Source: Methylobacter tundripaludum
Lineage (GTDB): Bacteria; Pseudomonadota; Gammaproteobacteria; Methylococcales; Methylomonadaceae
DNA: 64,000 bases
Assembly (NCBI RefSeq): GCF_002934365.1
Contig: NZ_PTIY01000003.1
Location: 1 to 64,000, forward strand
Direction of reading: 5' to 3'
Of this stretch, positions 8,461 to 17,751 are shown in pieces. Numbering within the stretch: position 1 is the first letter of the stretch; each line of letters begins with the position of its first letter. The notes beneath the pieces are model-generated. The model was not told where the DNA came from, ran no database searches, and saw only the letters and a program-made list of their open reading frames with translations. A program made the position numbers and the translations under genes.

Positions 8461-10167
8461 TTAGGGCGACAATACCTCATGCAGCGCTAAACCGGCAAAT
8501 GTCGGCCAAGCGCCCAATGCGCGTTCCAGTTGCGGCAAGCGCGTTTCCATTTCATCCAGGCGGCCATGAAAGCTGACAGCTTCACCCGAAACCGTGATTT
8601 CCTGGGTCAGGCCAAAGGTAATGCCGCCGGCGTTGACTCCAGGCCTAGCTAGGCGCAGCAGCAAGGTAATTTCGCCTACACGGGTGGCCCACAGCTCGCC
8701 GGTTTCTGTACGGTGGAACACTAACCGCGTTTCTTCGGCCACTGGGCCAGCTTCCAGAGCAATGCGTACAGGTTTACGATGGTGCGCGCCCCAAATCAGA
8801 AATGGCAGGGTTTGTTGTTGGATACGCCAAGGATCGGTGCGGTAATCCATGACTGCAACGCCATCCACCCAGTCCGCCACGGCCTCCAGCAACGGCTTGT
8901 CCCCAAGCGTTTCTTCCGCCCACCATACCGGCACAGCGGCTTCCAGCGCCATGGCCGAAACTTTCCGCAGGGCTGCCAGGGTATCTATATAAGCTTGTTT
9001 CCAGGCTTCCGGGGCTTGTGCGTAGCCGGGAGCCAGATAAGGCTCAATGTCGTATTGCATGCCTTTGAGCCGGGCGGCTTCCTCCACATCTCTGTTATAA
9101 GCGGCATAAGCTTTGGCCCGCTTCAGCCAGGATTCCCGTTCAGAGGCCAGCACGGCCAGGGGGTCGCCGGCCACCCCCCATACAGCTATCCCTTGTTTTC
9201 CGGCATGAGTCACAAAGGTTCGTAAAGCTTGCGGATCAGAAACGCCGGACAAATTGGCGGTAAGAGGAATCGTGATGTAAAGCGTGGTTATATTCAGATC
9301 GTGCAACTGCTTCCATAGCGCGGGCTTAGCTTGTTGCCATATTGCTTCACGCCATAACCAGGTAGCTCGCCCGCGCTGAACGGCCTCCGGAGCGGTCAGT
9401 TGCATGCTGTTCACGGTTAGATTGGCCGGAGTGTACGGACATAGCAATGTCCAGCTATCCGATTTGTTTTGCGGATTCAGCACCGGGGTAAGATCAATAT
9501 TCTGGGTTCGCCATTCTTTACCGGCCTGTAACTCAGCTAAAGGCAAAGGGTCGCGATGGTCTGATCCAGCTGTGTAAGAAGCGCTCCAGATAAAACCGCT
9601 ATCGCCCCGTAAAGACAGGCTTAAACCCAATCCGGGTAATTGCGGCAGCAGGTCTTGACCCGCGCTCAACACAAACCCGGCCGGTCGCCGGCCTGCCAGA
9701 CAACGAAAGGCGAGCCCCGTTACGTTCCGCTCCAAGCTTGCCCGCTCTTCCTGACCGAAAGGCGTTATATCCAGATGCTCGCGCAAATCCAGGTATAAGG
9801 GCCAAGGCAGCGGTTTGGGCGGTGCGGTAACGCCATTGTCCAGAGAAACTTCTCCGGCAAAGTGCTTGCCGTTTTGCTTGCCCTGCAACACCACAGCGCG
9901 GCTTTTCCCGATTTGTGCGGCCTGGCCGGCATTCAACAGAGCAAACCACTGCACCGCATCGGCTGTTACGGGCAGGACCGTTGCGACGCAGGATTCGGGT
10001 GGAGAATGCTCCACCAAACGCAGGACTTTTGCCGCGCCATCCGCTGTGTTAAAGCGAAAATCGCCGGGTGTTGACGCTTGTATCTGGTCATCGCACAAAC
10101 CCAGCCACGCCGCTTGCAGTGGAGCGGTAAAACAAACCAGCACCAGCGTTAGCAGCAATCTGATCAT
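8461..10167 (-). CDS. Secreted TIM-barrel (glycoside-hydrolase-like) protein
   Basis: A longer open frame reaches 10329, but the ATG at 10167 is preferred. It makes an ATGA overlap with the glycosyltransferase stop and immediately gives a signal peptide (MIRLLLTLVLVCFTAPLQAA). The remaining roughly 550 residues have an N-terminal beta-rich region and a C-terminal part read as a TIM barrel, with strand-like segments ITTLYITIPL, GIAVWGVAGD, GMQYDIEPYL (about 370-378), EAAVPVWWAEE, GVAVMDYRTDP and VRIALEAGP. The acidic residues in YDIEP and MDYRTD sit at strand ends, as in glycoside hydrolases. I cannot name a family. As last gene of the operon it could trim or modify the polymer in the periplasm, by analogy with PgaB or PelA. 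Confidence 0.75.
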   Translation of the reverse strand: MIRLLLTLVLVCFTAPLQAAWLGLCDDQIQASTPGDFRFNTADGAAKVLRLVEHSPPESCVATVLPVTADAVQWFALLNAGQAAQIGKSRAVVLQGKQNGKHFAGEVSLDNGVTAPPKPLPWPLYLDLREHLDITPFGQEERASLERNVTGLAFRCLAGRRPAGFVLSAGQDLLPQLPGLGLSLSLRGDSGFIWSASYTAGSDHRDPLPLAELQAGKEWRTQNIDLTPVLNPQNKSDSWTLLCPYTPANLTVNSMQLTAPEAVQRGRATWLWREAIWQQAKPALWKQLHDLNITTLYITIPLTANLSGVSDPQALRTFVTHAGKQGIAVWGVAGDPLAVLASERESWLKRAKAYAAYNRDVEEAARLKGMQYDIEPYLAPGYAQAPEAWKQAYIDTLAALRKVSAMALEAAVPVWWAEETLGDKPLLEAVADWVDGVAVMDYRTDPWRIQQQTLPFLIWGAHHRKPVRIALEAGPVAEETRLVFHRTETGELWATRVGEITLLLRLARPGVNAGGITFGLTQEITVSGEAVSFHGRLDEMETRLPQLERALGAWPTFAGLALHEVLSP

Positions 10168-11585
10168 GGCAATTTTGTTTTGGCAATGTTCCATTTTGCG
10201 GTACGCTTCATGACACCCCAGGTGGATTTGCTTTTGAACAGCCAGCGTAGCATTCCGAGCACCCTCCAGTAACTGTTTAGCTGACGGTAGCCGAAATTTT
10301 CCGCTATCAAAGTCAAGCATAAGATGCATAAGTCGCAGGGGCGGCGATAAATGCGGTAGGACATTTCTTCCAACAGCAAGGCCGAGCCGGACAACAAAAA
10401 ACCCATGCCGAATACCAGGATCAGCATAGCAATGGCGGCGTGGTAATCAATAAGGTCCAAACAAAATGCGGCAATCATCATAATCAATCCGGCTAATTCC
10501 AGCAACGGGCCGAGCATTTCAAAAAAAAACATGAACGGAAACGCCAGCCAGCCGGCTACACCGCTGTTTTTAGCGAACATCATGCTTTTGTTAAGCCAAA
10601 GGCTTTCCGCCAGACCGCGTTGCCAGCGGATGCGCTGATTTTTGAGCGTGCGCAGGTCTTCCGGGGCTTCTGTCCAGCATATAGGATCAGGGATAAAATG
10701 CACCCGGTAAGGCCGTCGTTGCCTGCTGAAAATCCGGTGCATACGCACTACCAATTCCATATCTTCACCCATAGTATCACTGCGATAACCGCCGACGGCG
10801 ACAACGGCTTCCTTGCGAAACAGCCCAAATGCGCCGGAAATAATCAACACTGCCTTGAGCGGCTGCCAGCCCATACGGCCAAACAGGAAAGCGCGCAGGT
10901 ATTCGACAATCTGAAATCGCGCCAGCCAGTTGCCGGGTAGAGCCGTATTAATCAGATGTCCATCGCGCACTTCGCAACCGTTGACAATCCGCACAATTCC
11001 ACCAACCGCCACGGTACTGGGATCTTCCAGAAATGGCCGGACGATACGGAACAAGCTGTCTCTAGGCAAAATAGAGTCCGCATCCATGCCGCAGAATAAA
11101 GGGTAGCGAGCGCAGTTAATACCGACATTAAGCGCATCCGCCTTGCCGCCGTTTTCTTTGTCCACCACCCTCAGATTATGATAACGGGTGGAGCGGTAAA
11201 CAGTCTTGACCGGCTGGGTTGGAATTCGTATCCGGTAAGCTTCGGGAATGGGTTGCAGGGAAAATTCCTTAATCAGCACGTCCAGCGTGGCATCTTTGGA
11301 GCCGTCGTTGATAACGATGATTTCATATTCAGGGTAACTCAGTTGCAGCAGTGAATGGACTGAACTTGCGATAGTGGCTTCTTCATTGTAAGCCGGGGCC
11401 AGCAAGGTAATAGGAAATTCAAAGCCGGTGTATAAAGAAACGCCTTCGCTAATATCCTGATAAAGCATATTGCGGGAAATGAAACTAAAAGCGACTAGAT
11501 TAAGCGATAGATAAATGGCGGTCAGGCCGACGAAATAAAGCAGGAAAAACCACTCCGAGACAGATATAAGATCAAGCAGCATCAT
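10164..11585 (-). CDS. Membrane glycosyltransferase, family 2 (PgaC/YaiP-like)
   Basis: A processive GT2 of about 473 residues. TM helix near 10-35, then the catalytic domain with APAYNEEATI, VINDGSKDAT, DAD at 168-170, GED at 273-275 and the processivity motif QRIRW at 317-321; a group of C-terminal TM helices follows. These are the DXD, TED-like and QXXRW motifs of cellulose, hyaluronan and poly-N-acetylglucosamine synthases. It should polymerise a nucleotide sugar at the inner membrane and feed the chain outward. Two adjacent ATGs (11585, 11582) follow a strong GGGAGGAGG; 11585 gives an ATGA overlap with the HEAT gene. Substrate cannot be told. The pairing with a YaiO-type barrel recalls E. 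coli yaiO-yaiP. Confidence 0.92.
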   Translation of the reverse strand: MMLLDLISVSEWFFLLYFVGLTAIYLSLNLVAFSFISRNMLYQDISEGVSLYTGFEFPITLLAPAYNEEATIASSVHSLLQLSYPEYEIIVINDGSKDATLDVLIKEFSLQPIPEAYRIRIPTQPVKTVYRSTRYHNLRVVDKENGGKADALNVGINCARYPLFCGMDADSILPRDSLFRIVRPFLEDPSTVAVGGIVRIVNGCEVRDGHLINTALPGNWLARFQIVEYLRAFLFGRMGWQPLKAVLIISGAFGLFRKEAVVAVGGYRSDTMGEDMELVVRMHRIFSRQRRPYRVHFIPDPICWTEAPEDLRTLKNQRIRWQRGLAESLWLNKSMMFAKNSGVAGWLAFPFMFFFEMLGPLLELAGLIMMIAAFCLDLIDYHAAIAMLILVFGMGFLLSGSALLLEEMSYRIYRRPCDLCILCLTLIAENFGYRQLNSYWRVLGMLRWLFKSKSTWGVMKRTAKWNIAKTKLP

Positions 11586-12631
11586 GCCTCCTCCCATTCA
11601 GCCATCACCTGCGCCAGCATATCGGCAGCGTAGCGATCCGTTTGCGCCTGGCAGATGAGCATCATTTGGGCTTTGTCACGACGCAACAGCTCACCGATAG
11701 CCTGAGCCGCGCGGTAACGCACCCACCATTGCCGATCCGATAACAGCGGCTGCAAACTGGCAACATCGCTACTGTCCCCCAATCGACATAAAGCGTTAGC
11801 CGCGCCCACCCGTACCTCCCAATGGGCGTCACTCAAACTGTTAAGAACCAAAGGCAACACCTTTGGACTACATGCGGCTTTCAGGCAAGCGCAGAGTAGT
11901 TCATGATTTTGTCCCGTAACCATATACCGGTTCAAGACGATATTCGCAGTGCCGACATCGGCAAAAGGCAGGTAGCGCACTAAAGCGGTCACTTGCTCAT
12001 CAGGAGTATTGAGAATGGCATTCAGTAATGGCGGCGACACCATCACCGGCCCCGCTTCCAGCAGCAACCCGGCAACGAGGTGTCTGGGCCAGTCCGGGTG
12101 CGTGACGAGAAGCGGAATGACCTCGCGCAGTGCTGCTCGGATATCTATACGCGTTAAAGCACGAGCAGCGGAAAAAGACCGTACAGGATCTTCATCATGC
12201 AACCGCTGTAATAATGGCTCCCACGCACGAACATCCCGTAACCAGCCTGCAGCCACGGTCGCCGCGATTAACTCTCGGTCGGACGGTGCGCGGTTAAGTA
12301 TTTTAATCGCGATATGGTGCAGCCCCATGCTTCGGCCTAAACGTTGCAGATTACTAGGCGCTTCGCCACCTACATTAAGCAGATAATGATGCCACAACTG
12401 GAAAAAGAGCAGCCAGTTGCTATCAGACAAATACAGCGGCGGTACGCTGGGAGCCAAGCCGCAGGCCGCGTCCATGCACAAAGCCCGCCACAATTGCCAT
12501 AGCCGCTGTCGACGCCGCTCTCTCAGCCCCAACCAACCGCGCAACAAAAGTATGCACAACAACTGCAACAACGCCAGTGCAATGGCGCCAAGACCCAGCC
12601 AGTATGCCCAAGCAACGGCGTCAGAAGGCAT
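11582..12631 (-). CDS. HEAT-repeat protein with N-terminal membrane anchor
   Basis: About 349 residues. A TM helix (about 9-28: AYWLGLGAIALALLQLLCIL) precedes a basic stretch and then helical repeats of the HEAT/PBS-lyase type, clearest as DEDPVRSFSAARALTRIDI, DAHWEVRVGAANALCRLGD and DRQWWVRYRAAQAIGELLR. HEAT arrays are protein-binding scaffolds; placed between the outer-membrane barrel and the glycosyltransferase it may regulate or assemble the synthase. The ATG at 12631 is preferred over a TTG at 12643; it overlaps the barrel gene by 11 bp. Homologues next to GT2 genes exist in other polysaccharide loci, to my recollection, but no function is assigned. Confidence 0.82.
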   Translation of the reverse strand: MPSDAVAWAYWLGLGAIALALLQLLCILLLRGWLGLRERRRQRLWQLWRALCMDAACGLAPSVPPLYLSDSNWLLFFQLWHHYLLNVGGEAPSNLQRLGRSMGLHHIAIKILNRAPSDRELIAATVAAGWLRDVRAWEPLLQRLHDEDPVRSFSAARALTRIDIRAALREVIPLLVTHPDWPRHLVAGLLLEAGPVMVSPPLLNAILNTPDEQVTALVRYLPFADVGTANIVLNRYMVTGQNHELLCACLKAACSPKVLPLVLNSLSDAHWEVRVGAANALCRLGDSSDVASLQPLLSDRQWWVRYRAAQAIGELLRRDKAQMMLICQAQTDRYAADMLAQVMAEWEEA

Positions 12632-13862
12632 AACGCAAACCAAAAACAGCCCCGCGCCGCGTGTAACTGGTGCCTTGCAGGTTGAGGCTCACATCATAGA
12701 CCACTGCCAAAGCCGGTGTTAGCCAGTGTTGTCCTCGCAGAGAGTAGCTTTCCGTATCGGCATTGACCAGACGGCTGGGGTCAATACGCACCACCTCCTG
12801 GCCGTTGCTGATAGAAACGCCAATATAATCATGGTCCCCGTAATAATAAGCCACCTGTCCAAGATGGCTGAAAGTAGGCCTGGGAGCCGCTTCCAACTGA
12901 CTGACATAAAGCGTATAAGCCAAATGCCAATTACCCCAATAGCGCTCTAAGCCCACAGTACCGATTTCGTTGTTCTCTATTCGATAGCTGATATGGCGAA
13001 AACTGAACAACGCCCCAAAGCCGTAGTCCATTTTGTAATGAGCGTTGCCTAACAGCGACCATTTTGGTAAAAAAAGATTGGTAGGGCTTTCGTCAGTTTC
13101 CAAGCCGACAGTCCAGCGCTCCGATACGGGAAGAGTGAAGCCCGCCATGATCGAAGCATCTTGCAAGGCGAAGCGGTCTACCTGAGTGGCCCGGCCATAG
13201 ATGTTACGTCGATCACCGAGACGGTGGTTTGCACCAAGGTAAGCGCTGTTCCAACTGTCATAGCCACGATCCAGTTTTTCATAACTGCCGCCGACATCAA
13301 AAATGGTGTTGCGTTCAGATGCAGGGGATATGCTTTCTGCCGGCGCTTGCATAACCGGTGGCTCAGGCGTCAGACGCTGCCAGTGGCGATCAGGAAAACG
13401 TTGGGCGGCTTGGCGCTGGATATTTTCTGCTTCTCTCCGCTCATCGGCGGCGTAAAGACAACGTATCAGCAGCTCCCAAACCTCTGCATACTGAGGTGCA
13501 CTTTTTTGAGCGCGTTTTAGGAAAGGGATGGCTACACGCGGCCTACTCTGCCAAAAATATACTTGCCCCAAGCCCAGCAGATAATCGGCATTGTTCGGCT
13601 CGAGCCGCAGCAAAAACGTGTATTGCCCAACGCTTTCCTCATACTTGGCCTGCCAGGCCAGCACCCGCGCCAATAAAAAACGGGCTTCGTTATCCTGCGG
13701 GCGTTGGCCCAGCCATGTTTTCAATTGCGCCTCTGCATCGCCCCATTGTTTCAGCTCTACTGCCGCCTGAGCTTTTTGCCATGCATCGTCAGCCGCCACA
13801 GGCGCTGACGACAACCCAATCAAACAAGCCATAAAAACGGCGGCAACAAATTTGGATGTCAT
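12621..13862 (-). CDS. TPR plus YaiO-type outer-membrane beta-barrel protein
   Basis: 413 residues. Signal peptide (first about 24 residues, ending APVAADD), then TPR-like helical repeats (about 25-150: AQLKTWLGQRPQDNEARFLL, YTFLLRLEPNNADYLLGLGQ), a short linker rich in Pro/Ser, and from about residue 185 alternating aromatic strands (RNTIFDVGGSYEKLDRGYDS and onward) ending in ...VFGLRYAF. The C-terminal Phe is the outer-membrane barrel assembly signal. The TPR-then-barrel plan parallels PgaA and BcsC, the secretin-like pores for polysaccharide, and the barrel resembles YaiO. It overlaps the receiver gene (ATGA) and the HEAT gene. Probable export pore for the polymer made by the GT2. Confidence 0.88.
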   Translation of the reverse strand: MTSKFVAAVFMACLIGLSSAPVAADDAWQKAQAAVELKQWGDAEAQLKTWLGQRPQDNEARFLLARVLAWQAKYEESVGQYTFLLRLEPNNADYLLGLGQVYFWQSRPRVAIPFLKRAQKSAPQYAEVWELLIRCLYAADERREAENIQRQAAQRFPDRHWQRLTPEPPVMQAPAESISPASERNTIFDVGGSYEKLDRGYDSWNSAYLGANHRLGDRRNIYGRATQVDRFALQDASIMAGFTLPVSERWTVGLETDESPTNLFLPKWSLLGNAHYKMDYGFGALFSFRHISYRIENNEIGTVGLERYWGNWHLAYTLYVSQLEAAPRPTFSHLGQVAYYYGDHDYIGVSISNGQEVVRIDPSRLVNADTESYSLRGQHWLTPALAVVYDVSLNLQGTSYTRRGAVFGLRYAF

Positions 13863-14245
13863 TGCTGCCTTTTAAACTTCAGTTGGTGCTTAACCCTAGC
13901 GACCAACTCCAAGGGTTTAAACGGCTTGGCAATAAAATCGTCCGCGCCTAAACTCAAGGCGTCCGCCACGCCTTTTTCCCCGGACTTAGCAGTTAACATG
14001 ATGATTTTCGTTTTCGCCCAGGTGGGCATGGTGCGCATTTGCTCCAGCAAATGCGCACCACTCACATAAGGCAGCATGACATCCAGCAGCACCAAATCCG
14101 GCGGGTCGCTGTGTTCAATAAAGTGTTGGGCGACATGTCCGTCCTTTGCCAGGGACACCTGGTACCCTTCCCTGCTCAGCAGAAACTCCAGCAGCAGAGA
14201 AATCTCTTCGTCGTCTTCCACTACTAAAATATTTCCAGGCATCAT
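13859..14245 (-). CDS. Single-domain response regulator, first gene of exopolysaccharide operon
   Basis: A stand-alone receiver of 128 residues: acidic VVEDDEE, phospho-acceptor Asp55 in LVLLDVMLPYVSG, Thr in IIMLTAKSG and Lys in FIAKPFKPLEL. There is no DNA-binding or enzymatic output domain. Two ATGs (14245, 14242) are possible. It leads the operon and its stop overlaps the start of the barrel gene (ATGA), so it is made with the export machinery; it could allosterically control the synthase or scaffold protein. No partner kinase is adjacent in this operon; the orphan phosphorelay at 4590-8323 is one candidate, by inference only. Confidence 0.92.
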   Translation of the reverse strand: MMPGNILVVEDDEEISLLLEFLLSREGYQVSLAKDGHVAQHFIEHSDPPDLVLLDVMLPYVSGAHLLEQMRTMPTWAKTKIIMLTAKSGEKGVADALSLGADDFIAKPFKPLELVARVKHQLKFKRQQ

Positions 14246-14447
14246 GTGTCCTATGAATCAGTAGATAAACATTGGTTGAACGGGATTAATCATAACGCTG
14301 CTTAATGTAACCTGGCTTGGTTACTGCATAAAAACGCTACGTGGAACGCATATTCTATCGCTGCCGGGAACTATTGTTATCACTACACAAATGCCCCACA
14401 TCGATAACGAACCAAATAAGCGGCTTTAAACGCGTCGAGGGAGATTT

Positions 14448-14502
14448 CAAGCGCCTCTTAAAAGTCCATACCAATAACATAACCCGTTAACAGAGGCGCT
14501 TG
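14448..14502. repeat. Inverted repeat upstream of the exopolysaccharide operon
   Basis: CAAGCGCCTCT (14448-14458) and AGAGGCGCTTG (14492-14502) are perfect 11-bp inverted arms around a 33-bp loop. It lies in the 330-bp gap between the start of the receiver gene and the end of cysZ. It could be a terminator-like hairpin, a dispersed palindrome, or a regulator site. Nothing else in this gap is supported as a gene. Confidence 0.6.
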
Positions 14503-14575
14503 GCTTCAATTCTTTCTCAAGTACGCCATGCTTGATAGCTTATCCGGGCGCCCATTTTTATTATACTACTACAGT

Positions 14576-15295
14576 TTAATCCCGCTTTATCTCATTAAGG
14601 TAAATAGTCGCTCCAATCACCGCAGCCGGTGCGACGATGATATTCAACACCGGAACGGTAAGCCCCAGCACCGCCAGTCCGCCAAAGCTCAACGCGCCCA
14701 GCCTGACGCTTTTGACCAGCTCTTTCTGCTCGGAAAACAACACCCCCTGGTTTTCCAGCGGATAAGCCAGATATTCCAGCGCCATGCCCCAGGCCCCGAA
14801 CAGCGCCCATAACAAAGGCGCGATTACATTGATGCCGGGAATAATCGACAATATCAGCAGCGGCAGGGCTCTGGTCGCCAGATAGCCGATACGCTTGGTT
14901 TCCGCAACAAGGACTTTGGGCAACGGCTGTTCGGCGGTTGCCACGCTCGCCCCGGTTACCATTGCCAGCGTTTTTGCCGATAACTTGCCGTAAAAAGGCG
15001 CAGCCAGCAGATTCGCCAATACCGTAAAGGTGAAAAATCCGCCTATAAAAAAGCTGATAAAGAATAACGGCCATAATATCCAACTCAGCCAATGCAGCCA
15101 GCCGGGGATGAATTGATCGATCAAATCCGAAATGTAAAAGTAGCCCAAGGTTAAGGCTACGCTGTACAGCACCACGTTGATCAGCATCGGGATAACGATG
15201 AATTTGCGTAATTCCGGTCTGCTTAGTAATGCAAGACCTTTAAACAGATAGCCTACCGCCAGTACCGGGTTGTTGCCTTTTTTATCAAATTGCAT
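14576..15295 (-). CDS. cysZ: CysZ/EI24-family membrane protein
   Basis: 239 residues with a cytoplasmic N-terminus (NPVLAVGYLFKGLALLSRPELRKFIVIPMLIN), then TM segments around 30-55, 65-100, 140-170 and 195-230, matching the CysZ (EI24 domain) family in length and layout. E. coli CysZ supports high-affinity sulfate uptake for cysteine synthesis; in distant homologues the role is less sure. The gene overlaps mtnA by 11 bp, so the two are co-translated, linking it loosely to sulfur metabolism (methylthio recycling). Confidence 0.88.
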   Translation of the reverse strand: MQFDKKGNNPVLAVGYLFKGLALLSRPELRKFIVIPMLINVVLYSVALTLGYFYISDLIDQFIPGWLHWLSWILWPLFFISFFIGGFFTFTVLANLLAAPFYGKLSAKTLAMVTGASVATAEQPLPKVLVAETKRIGYLATRALPLLILSIIPGINVIAPLLWALFGAWGMALEYLAYPLENQGVLFSEQKELVKSVRLGALSFGGLAVLGLTVPVLNIIVAPAAVIGATIYLNEIKRD

Positions 15296-16325
15296 TTTTT
15301 AAACCTCTCACGCCCTGCTCGGCAGGATTCAATACCACACCACGTTCGGTCACGATCGCCGAAATCAGTTCCGCCGGGGTCACGTCAAAAACAGGGTTCC
15401 AGGCACTGACCAGCGAATCCTCTTCGAGATAACAGGCAGGCAATAATTCGTTCTGACTGCGTTGTTCAATCTCTATCTGATCGCCGTTGTCGATACTCCA
15501 GTCTATCGTCGAAGTCGGCGCTACCACCATCAACTTTACGCCGTGCCGTTTAGCTAACACGGCCAGGGAATAGGTGCCGATTTTGTTTGCCGCATCGCCA
15601 TTGGCGGCAATGCGGTCCGCGCCGACCACGATCCAATCGATCGCGCCGGATTTCATCAGCCATGCCGCCGCCGAATCGGCAATCAGCGTCGTCGGGATGC
15701 CGTCTTGCGCCAATTCCCAAACGGTCAATCTTGCGCCTTGCAGCCAGGGGCGGGTTTCGCCCGCATAGACGTTAATCCGTTCCCGTTGATAAGCGCTGCG
15801 GATGACGCCCAACGCCGTGCCGTAACCGCCTGTCGCCAAGGCTCCGGCGTTGCAGTGCGTCATTACGCCTTTGGCGCCTGCCAGAATATCGGCCCCCAAC
15901 TCGCCCATTTTATGATTCGCGGCAATATCGTCACGATGGATTTTTTCCGCACAAGCCAGGATAGCCGCCAATGGATTATCCAGCTGTTTGGCCAGTACGG
16001 CCTTCATCTGATTCAAGGCCCAAAACAGATTGACCGCCGTCGGCCTGGACTTTGCCAACCTATCTATATCGGCCGTCACTTTTTGCCGCCATTGATTGGA
16101 CTGGGCATATTGTTTACGGACTGACAGCACCACGCCGTAAGCAGCGGCTATGCCGATGGCCGGCGCGCCGCGGACGCGCATGGTTGCAATCGCTTCGGTT
16201 ACGCCGGCGGCGTCTTTGTATTCATCGTAAACGATTGTTTCGGGTAATTGCCGCTGGTCCAGCACTTTTAAAGCATTGCCGGTCCATTCCAAGGCTTGTA
16301 CGGTTTCGTTGTTTCGCATAGTCAT
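15285..16325 (-). CDS. mtnA: S-methyl-5-thioribose-1-phosphate isomerase
   Basis: 346 residues of the eIF2B-like MtnA family. It catalyses 5-methylthioribose-1-phosphate to 5-methylthioribulose-1-phosphate in the methionine salvage pathway. Visible motifs: VRGAPAIGIAAAYG, the catalytic Cys in THCNAGALATGGYGTALG, and the catalytic Asp in WIVVGADRIAANGDAANKIG. Length is usual. ATG at 16325 has a GGGA upstream; a second ATG two codons later is possible. It is divergent from mtaD with 73 bp between, the same pairing known in Pseudomonas, where MTA is first deaminated and then phosphorolysed. Confidence 0.96.
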   Translation of the reverse strand: MTMRNNETVQALEWTGNALKVLDQRQLPETIVYDEYKDAAGVTEAIATMRVRGAPAIGIAAAYGVVLSVRKQYAQSNQWRQKVTADIDRLAKSRPTAVNLFWALNQMKAVLAKQLDNPLAAILACAEKIHRDDIAANHKMGELGADILAGAKGVMTHCNAGALATGGYGTALGVIRSAYQRERINVYAGETRPWLQGARLTVWELAQDGIPTTLIADSAAAWLMKSGAIDWIVVGADRIAANGDAANKIGTYSLAVLAKRHGVKLMVVAPTSTIDWSIDNGDQIEIEQRSQNELLPACYLEEDSLVSAWNPVFDVTPAELISAIVTERGVVLNPAEQGVRGLKNAI

Positions 16326-16398
16326 TTTTCCCAGGCCATTTTTATCAAAATATTAATGGTAAAAAGTTATAATTCGGCAACCCACACAGGAATGCCTT

Positions 16399-17712
16399 AT
16401 GACAGTTGTCGATACCCTCATCCACGCTCGTTGGATTATACCCGTTGAGCCCGAATCCGTAACCTATGAACACCATACGCTGGTCGTCGATAACGGCCGG
16501 ATTGTCGATCTGCTGCCGACCGAACTGGCCAAACAACAATACCGGGGTACGACGACCGAAAACCTGGAAAACCACGCCCTGCTGCCCGGCTTAATCAACA
16601 GCCACACGCATGCGGCAATGACGTTAATGCGCGGCATTGCCGACGATTTGCATCTGATGGACTGGCTGGAAAACCATATCTGGCCGCTGGAACAAAAATG
16701 GGTGAACGAGGCGTTTGTCAAAGACGGTTCCGATCTGGCGATAGCCGAGATGATCCGGGGCGGTACGACCTGCTTCAACGACATGTATTTTTTCCCTGAA
16801 ATTACCGCGGCGCAGGCGAACCATCACGGCATACGCGCCTGCGTCGGTTTGATCGTCACTGACCTTCCGACTGTCTGGGCCGAAAACTGCGAAGCCTATA
16901 TTGAAAAGGGCCTCGCTGTACATGACCGTCTGCGGCACCACCCGCTGATTTCGACGCCGTTTGCTCCGCATGCGCCGTACACGGTGTCGGACGAACCGCT
17001 GCAAAAAATCAAAACCCTGGCCGATGAACTGGAGCTGCCGATCCATATTCATGTGCATGAAACGCTGCACGAAATCGAACAGCAGCAGGAAAAAACCGGA
17101 CAGCGGCCATTGCAACGCTTGTATGACCTCGGCCTGATCGATCCGTCGTTCATTGCGGTACACATGACCCAATTGACCGATGACGAAATCGCCCGGTTTG
17201 CGGAATCAGGCGCTCATATCGTGCATTGCCCGGAATCCAATTTAAAACTGGCCAGCGGCTTTTGCCCGGTCGCCAAATGCATCGCGGCAGGCATCAATGT
17301 GGCGTTGGGCACCGACGGCGCGGCCAGTAACAATGACCTGGACATGTTCGGCGAAATGCGCACCGCGGCGCTGCTCGGCAAGGCCATTGCCGGTGACCCC
17401 AGCGCCATTCCGGCGATGACTGCGTTGCGTATGGCGACTATCAATGGCGCCAAGGCCTTGGGCTTGGAAAATGAAATCGGCTCGTTAAGCATCGGCAAAG
17501 CCGCCGACGTGATTGCGGTTGATTTATCGCACCTGGAGACCCAGCCGGTCTATTGCCCGGTTTCGCAGATTGTCTACGCCGCCAGCCGTCAGCAGGTGAC
17601 CGATGTCTGGGTGGCCGGCAAACGCCTGCTAAAGCAGCGCCATCTGACGACGATTAATGACGATGAGTTGAGGCTGAAAGTCGCCGAATGGCGGCAGCGG
17701 TTGGCGGGTTGA
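16399..17712 (+). CDS. mtaD: 5-methylthioadenosine / S-adenosylhomocysteine deaminase
   Basis: 437 residues, amidohydrolase superfamily (TRZ/ATZ). It deaminates methylthioadenosine to methylthioinosine. Metal ligands are visible: His69 and His71 in LINSHTHAAMTL, the HIHVHETLHE histidine, and the Asp in LGTDGAASNNDLD; the substrate region FAPHAPYTVSDE is typical. AGGA eight bases before the ATG fits. Together with the divergent mtnA it implies the deamination route of methylthioadenosine salvage, with a methylthioinosine phosphorylase expected elsewhere. SAH deamination is also possible in this family; some members prefer it. Confidence 0.92.
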   Translation: MTVVDTLIHARWIIPVEPESVTYEHHTLVVDNGRIVDLLPTELAKQQYRGTTTENLENHALLPGLINSHTHAAMTLMRGIADDLHLMDWLENHIWPLEQKWVNEAFVKDGSDLAIAEMIRGGTTCFNDMYFFPEITAAQANHHGIRACVGLIVTDLPTVWAENCEAYIEKGLAVHDRLRHHPLISTPFAPHAPYTVSDEPLQKIKTLADELELPIHIHVHETLHEIEQQQEKTGQRPLQRLYDLGLIDPSFIAVHMTQLTDDEIARFAESGAHIVHCPESNLKLASGFCPVAKCIAAGINVALGTDGAASNNDLDMFGEMRTAALLGKAIAGDPSAIPAMTALRMATINGAKALGLENEIGSLSIGKAADVIAVDLSHLETQPVYCPVSQIVYAASRQQVTDVWVAGKRLLKQRHLTTINDDELRLKVAEWRQRLAG

Positions 17713-17751
17713 TTTGTTAAGAAAGAGCGCTGTAACCTGCGCTAAGGGTCG

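Noticed and set aside
10168-10329. N-terminal extension of the TIM-barrel protein upstream of 10167
   Set aside because: It overlaps the glycosyltransferase gene and would bury the signal peptide; the ATG at 10167 overlaps the previous stop.
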